The position numbers were made by a program, and so were the translations under genes. From contig PGYD01000012.1 in assembly GCA_002839495.1 (NCBI GenBank), forward strand, positions 1-32,036: a stretch of DNA of 32,036 bases. The letters run 5' to 3'. Shown here piece after piece: positions 29,472 to 32,036 of this stretch. A model generated the notes under the pieces. The model saw only the letters and a program-made list of their open reading frames with translations. It made no database searches and was not told where the DNA came from. Numbering within the stretch: position 1 is the stretch's first letter; each line of letters opens with the position of its first letter. Source of the stretch: Planctomycetes bacterium HGW-Planctomycetes-1. GTDB lineage: Bacteria; Planctomycetota; Phycisphaerae; Sedimentisphaerales; UBA12454.

Positions 29472-31637
29472 TTAGAATGTATAGGTTACGGATACGCCAA
29501 ACGCCGGCGCCACTGTCCAGTACTCCTCATTACCCTCAGTGTGCACCTTGACTGCGTTGATGTCTTTGTCGAAGAAGCCCATGATGTTATAGGCGTCAAA
29601 TCGTACGAGGAGGTTTTTGTTCGCCTTGTACTGAGCGCCAAGATTCAGAAACGCACCGCCGTTATACATGGCTTTTGAATGGGTGACCCCACCCCAGTAC
29701 TGTTGTTGCACCTTGACCCAACCTCTCTTGCCTGGACAGCCCCAATAGACCTGCATTGAGCCATCGACGCTTAAGCGTTCGGTAACGTCATACTCAGCAC
29801 GCAATTTGGTGCTGTGATTGTCATAGTTGGCAAAGTCCATACTACCGAAGCCCATTCCTGCGGCCGAGTAATACTGCTTGGTGACATCGCTTGCCTGGGA
29901 GTAACTGTGCAGCTTTGTATAGTTGTGCGAAAAGATGATGCGCATCCGGTCTGTGCGGTAGATTGCTTCGAGCTCGACGCCGATGGACTTCATCTCACCC
30001 AGTTGCATTACCCTGCCTCCAGTCGCCGTGTCTCCCCAGGCCACGGGGTTGTGGATGTGATAGAACAGAGAACTCGCCAGCCACAGTTTATCGGTGTGTT
30101 GTCGCTCGTAGCGCAGTTCGTAGGCCTCGAGGGTTTCAACATCAGTCTGGTCTGACCTACTGTTATCGGCTTTATGCAGGATATATCCTTGACGCATCAC
30201 CGAATCGGTATTGGCACGAGAAGCCTTCGTGTACATCAGCTTGACCGTATTCTTCTCGTCAGGGGTCCATACTAAGGCCGCTCGCGGGGAGAACATCTTA
30301 TCAGATATGTAATTATGCCAGTCAAGGCGTCCGCCCAAAAACATTGTCCATGCATCAGACATACGCCATTGGTACTCACCCATAAAACTTGTCAAATCGG
30401 TATAGAAAGGGCTGTTCCCAATGTCGGTAAGATCGCCATCAGGCACCACATTCGCCCAGCTCCCTTTCTTGTTGTTGACAGCGTGCGACCACTCGCCCCC
30501 GACCGTAACTTGATGGTTGTCATTGGGTGTCCAATCTAACATCAACTTAGTATTGAAGTCATTGCGCCGCCAGCTATTGGCTTTCCTCATCCTGTACTCC
30601 TCATAATCCTCATGGATGTCGAAGCTGAAAGAGGGGGTTACCGCGAGTGTCGGACTGATTTCAAAGCGATTGCCGACATAGCCGGTGAGTTTTCGATATG
30701 CGTCCGCATCGGGTCGGTATTCTGTTGTCTGCCCGGGTCCGGGCGCCCACACAGTGTCCGCGGTGTAGCGATAATGACCGCCCTGCGTGTACCGTATCCA
30801 GGTTTCGAGCCCGCCCCGGTTATACTGGGCATGTACCTTGACCTTTGGTATGGTGGCCCGATTCCCAAAGCCGTAACTGCCGTAGAGCTTTTTACCTTCA
30901 CGGTACCAGTCCGAGTACACGCGTTGGGCATCATCCCCGCTGGCACCGGGGTACTTGCTAAGGCCCCCATATAAGAACACACCCTCGTCGTCGGCGATTC
31001 GATGACCGTATTTGAGTTCACCAGAGTAATACTCTTCAATGGAACCCAATCGGGCTGTAGCCTCCAGACCCTGGAATGTCAGAGCGTTATCTGTGGTGAT
31101 ATTGATTACCATACCGATTGCGCCGGGACCGTATATGGAGGAACCCGGCCCGCGGACGACATCAATGTGGTGAATATCCTTCAGCATGGGTAAATCGCGC
31201 TCGGCCATAGCGCCATAGAAAAACCGCTCATTCATCAACCTGCCATTAACGAGCAGCAGGTATTTATCGTCACGGTCACTCATAATGCCCCGGATGCCTA
31301 TATGCTCATACTCATACCGGTGGAACTGTTTTTGGAGCCCCGGCACTGTGATCAGTAGGAGTTCGTCCAGACTGCGGGCGCCCGTTCGCTGGATGTCTTC
31401 CTTGGTAATAGTGGTCATAGTTGCAGGGACCTTTCTTCGAGTCGTCTTCGTCAGAGAGCCTGAACCGGAGATTTCAGTGTTCATTAACTCCTCAAGAGAC
31501 ATCTCGAAGTAATCTTTATTTTCTTTATTATTCGGGGCATTCTCTTCTGCTGCAAATGCTGCTTCTATACTAAAACAGCAAATCAACGCTAACACCAAGG
31601 AAAACAAAAACCAACTTATTTGCTTTTGTACGAACAT
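29472..31637 (-). CDS. TonB-dependent outer-membrane receptor
   Basis: 721 residues. A signal peptide is visible (SWFLFSLVLALICCFSIEAAFA, about 9-30). The plug domain follows: SLEELMNTEISGSG, KVPATMTTITKEDIQRTGARSLDELLLITVPGL, and the conserved VVRGPGSSIYGPGAIGMVINITT. The rest is a 22-strand-type beta barrel with aromatic-rich strands, ending in VTYTF with the terminal Phe needed for outer-membrane insertion. The ligand is not evident; no siderophore, cobalamin or sugar genes are adjacent. Its codon use, less rich in the TTCGA and CGGC words of neighbours, hints at a different history. GAAAGGAATT precedes the ATG, which lies in a potential hairpin (31634-31659). Confidence 0.92.
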   Translation of the reverse strand: MFVQKQISWFLFSLVLALICCFSIEAAFAAEENAPNNKENKDYFEMSLEELMNTEISGSGSLTKTTRRKVPATMTTITKEDIQRTGARSLDELLLITVPGLQKQFHRYEYEHIGIRGIMSDRDDKYLLLVNGRLMNERFFYGAMAERDLPMLKDIHHIDVVRGPGSSIYGPGAIGMVINITTDNALTFQGLEATARLGSIEEYYSGELKYGHRIADDEGVFLYGGLSKYPGASGDDAQRVYSDWYREGKKLYGSYGFGNRATIPKVKVHAQYNRGGLETWIRYTQGGHYRYTADTVWAPGPGQTTEYRPDADAYRKLTGYVGNRFEISPTLAVTPSFSFDIHEDYEEYRMRKANSWRRNDFNTKLMLDWTPNDNHQVTVGGEWSHAVNNKKGSWANVVPDGDLTDIGNSPFYTDLTSFMGEYQWRMSDAWTMFLGGRLDWHNYISDKMFSPRAALVWTPDEKNTVKLMYTKASRANTDSVMRQGYILHKADNSRSDQTDVETLEAYELRYERQHTDKLWLASSLFYHIHNPVAWGDTATGGRVMQLGEMKSIGVELEAIYRTDRMRIIFSHNYTKLHSYSQASDVTKQYYSAAGMGFGSMDFANYDNHSTKLRAEYDVTERLSVDGSMQVYWGCPGKRGWVKVQQQYWGGVTHSKAMYNGGAFLNLGAQYKANKNLLVRFDAYNIMGFFDKDINAVKVHTEGNEEYWTVAPAFGVSVTYTF

Positions 31638-31659
31638 AATTAATTCCTTTCAATTATGT
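31634..31659 (-). promoter_or_regulatory. Hairpin burying the start codon of the TonB-dependent receptor
   Basis: In the mRNA (minus strand), ACATAATT pairs perfectly with AATTATGT across a 10-nt loop. The AUG of the receptor lies in the 3' arm and the Shine-Dalgarno AAGGAA lies in the loop. The stem has seven A-U pairs and one C-G pair, so it would be weak and possibly sensitive to temperature or protein binding. Confidence 0.4.
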
Positions 31660-31744
31660 GCTGCTCTTCTCCTAATCGACTAAAGTCTTTCTTTTTAACC
31701 ACGCATACGCATATTTATTTACCTTAACTTAAGCCTCTAATATT

Positions 31745-31861
31745 ATGAGACTATACATTGTGATCATATTATCGGCTTTATCAATAACTTTAGTCAACTA
31801 TTTTATGGGAATTTTTATAAGAATTATGGGGGATAAAGCTGAATATTTTTTTGAGAAGTAA
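31745..31861 (+). CDS. Candidate small membrane protein, 38 residues
   Basis: ATG at 31745, TAA at 31859-31861. The product begins MRLYIVIILSALSITLVNY, a hydrophobic helix of about 20 residues, then FMGIFIRIMG and a charged end DKAEYFFEK. That composition fits a single-pass small membrane protein. No clear Shine-Dalgarno precedes the ATG; a TAATAT lies right upstream. Two terminator-like palindromes follow on the same strand, and no other plus-strand gene is nearby to account for them. It may instead be a small RNA. Confidence 0.3.
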   Translation: MRLYIVIILSALSITLVNYFMGIFIRIMGDKAEYFFEK

Positions 31862-31908
31862 TTACAAAAGGGTCATAATGATATGAGAAGCCGTTTTAAA
31901 ACTCCAAG

Positions 31909-31942
31909 AAACCGCATTATCAGTACTGATAATACGGTTTTT
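31909..31942 (+). terminator. Terminator-like long palindrome
   Basis: 31909-31924 and 31925-31940 are complementary at 15 of 16 positions (one C-A mismatch), centred on CAGTACTG. The stem is followed by a short T-run. It lies 47 bp after the candidate small ORF. Confidence 0.55.
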
Positions 31943-31960
31943 GCATAGTGCAAGGCGTAT

Positions 31961-31986
31961 AACATAAGCTTATGTTCGGTTTTTTT
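31961..31986 (+). terminator. Second palindrome followed by a T-run
   Basis: AACATAAGCTTATGTT (31961-31976) is a perfect 16-bp palindrome, followed by CGG and seven T residues (31980-31986). It is oriented for plus-strand transcripts, in tandem with 31909-31942. Confidence 0.45.
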
Positions 31987-32036
31987 GATGCGCGATTATC
32001 ATCTCTGTGAAGGTTTCGGAATTCGATAGAAAAAAA

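Larger units (their letters stand above)
31638..32036. other. Intergenic region upstream of the TonB-dependent receptor
   Basis: About 400 bp to the window edge. It holds the receptor's leader and ribosome site, a candidate 38-codon ORF on the plus strand (31745-31861) and two plus-oriented terminator-like palindromes (31909-31942, 31961-31986). I see no convincing Fur box. The last 50 bp show nothing recognisable. Confidence 0.5.

Noticed and set aside
31660-31760. Fur box upstream of the TonB-dependent receptor
   Set aside because: No stretch approaches the 19-bp Fur palindrome; iron regulation cannot be claimed from this sequence.
1-32036. CRISPR arrays, intact insertion sequences, rRNA genes or complete tRNAs
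   Set aside because: I saw no regularly spaced repeats, no transposase or integrase reading frame, and no intact tRNA or rRNA.

Overview
The window looks like the chromosome of a diderm, probably anaerobic bacterium. It carries two LptF/LptG-type permeases, a TonB-dependent outer-membrane receptor, MurJ, and an NfnAB-type ferredoxin:NADP oxidoreductase. Together with the style of the intergenic repeats this suggests a Planctomycetota lineage, perhaps Phycisphaerae; that placement is inference. Most of the sequence is a compact run of housekeeping genes in short operons on both strands, with small repeats and hairpins in the gaps.

Layout. 1-4241 (mainly +): the tail of an unidentified, possibly DUF362-like gene, tsaD, a minus-strand methyltransferase, then nnrD-aroF with overlapping stop and start. 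4257-7426 (-): MscS channel, AzoR-like flavoprotein, HNH endonuclease, cold-shock protein and HU. 7764-10264 (+): nfnA-nfnB, expressed from a promoter with a palindrome between -35 and -10. 10265-12836: an accessory patch with a DUF2442 protein, gene remnants, an unknown protein and a DUF1016/PDDEXK nuclease. 12840-13982 (+): a type III PLP ornithine/lysine decarboxylase. 13983-16308: a tRNA-Leu-like 3' fragment, murJ (-), dispersed repeats and a truncated metallophosphoesterase. 16302-22457 (-): typA, an aminotransferase, lptG and an unusually long lptF. 22592-24965 (+): a ChbG/YdjC deacetylase, a GT2 glycosyltransferase and a membrane-anchored pseudophosphatase, probably a surface-glycolipid operon. 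24974-27718 (-): ribH-nusB-parA-rsmE. 28051-29418 (+): a TPR protein. 29472-31637 (-): a TonB-dependent receptor.

The most striking finding is a family of about 106-111 bp inverted-repeat elements, present three times: in front of tsaD, lptG and rsmE. Each copy is flanked by a direct repeat of the gene's own first bases (ATGAA, ATGAA, ATGAG), as if it had inserted exactly at the start codon and duplicated it. Its gene-proximal terminal repeat (GAAGGTGCGGG) supplies a well-spaced Shine-Dalgarno sequence for the duplicated ATG. The old ATG now opens a small ORF (M-N/S-P-A-P-S...) that in two copies ends in a TGA overlapping the new ATG. The two terminal repeats can pair in the mRNA and would bury the ribosome-binding site. 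The rsmE copy was itself hit by a second MITE with 15-bp terminal repeats and a 7-bp target duplication; removing it restores the element to its normal length.
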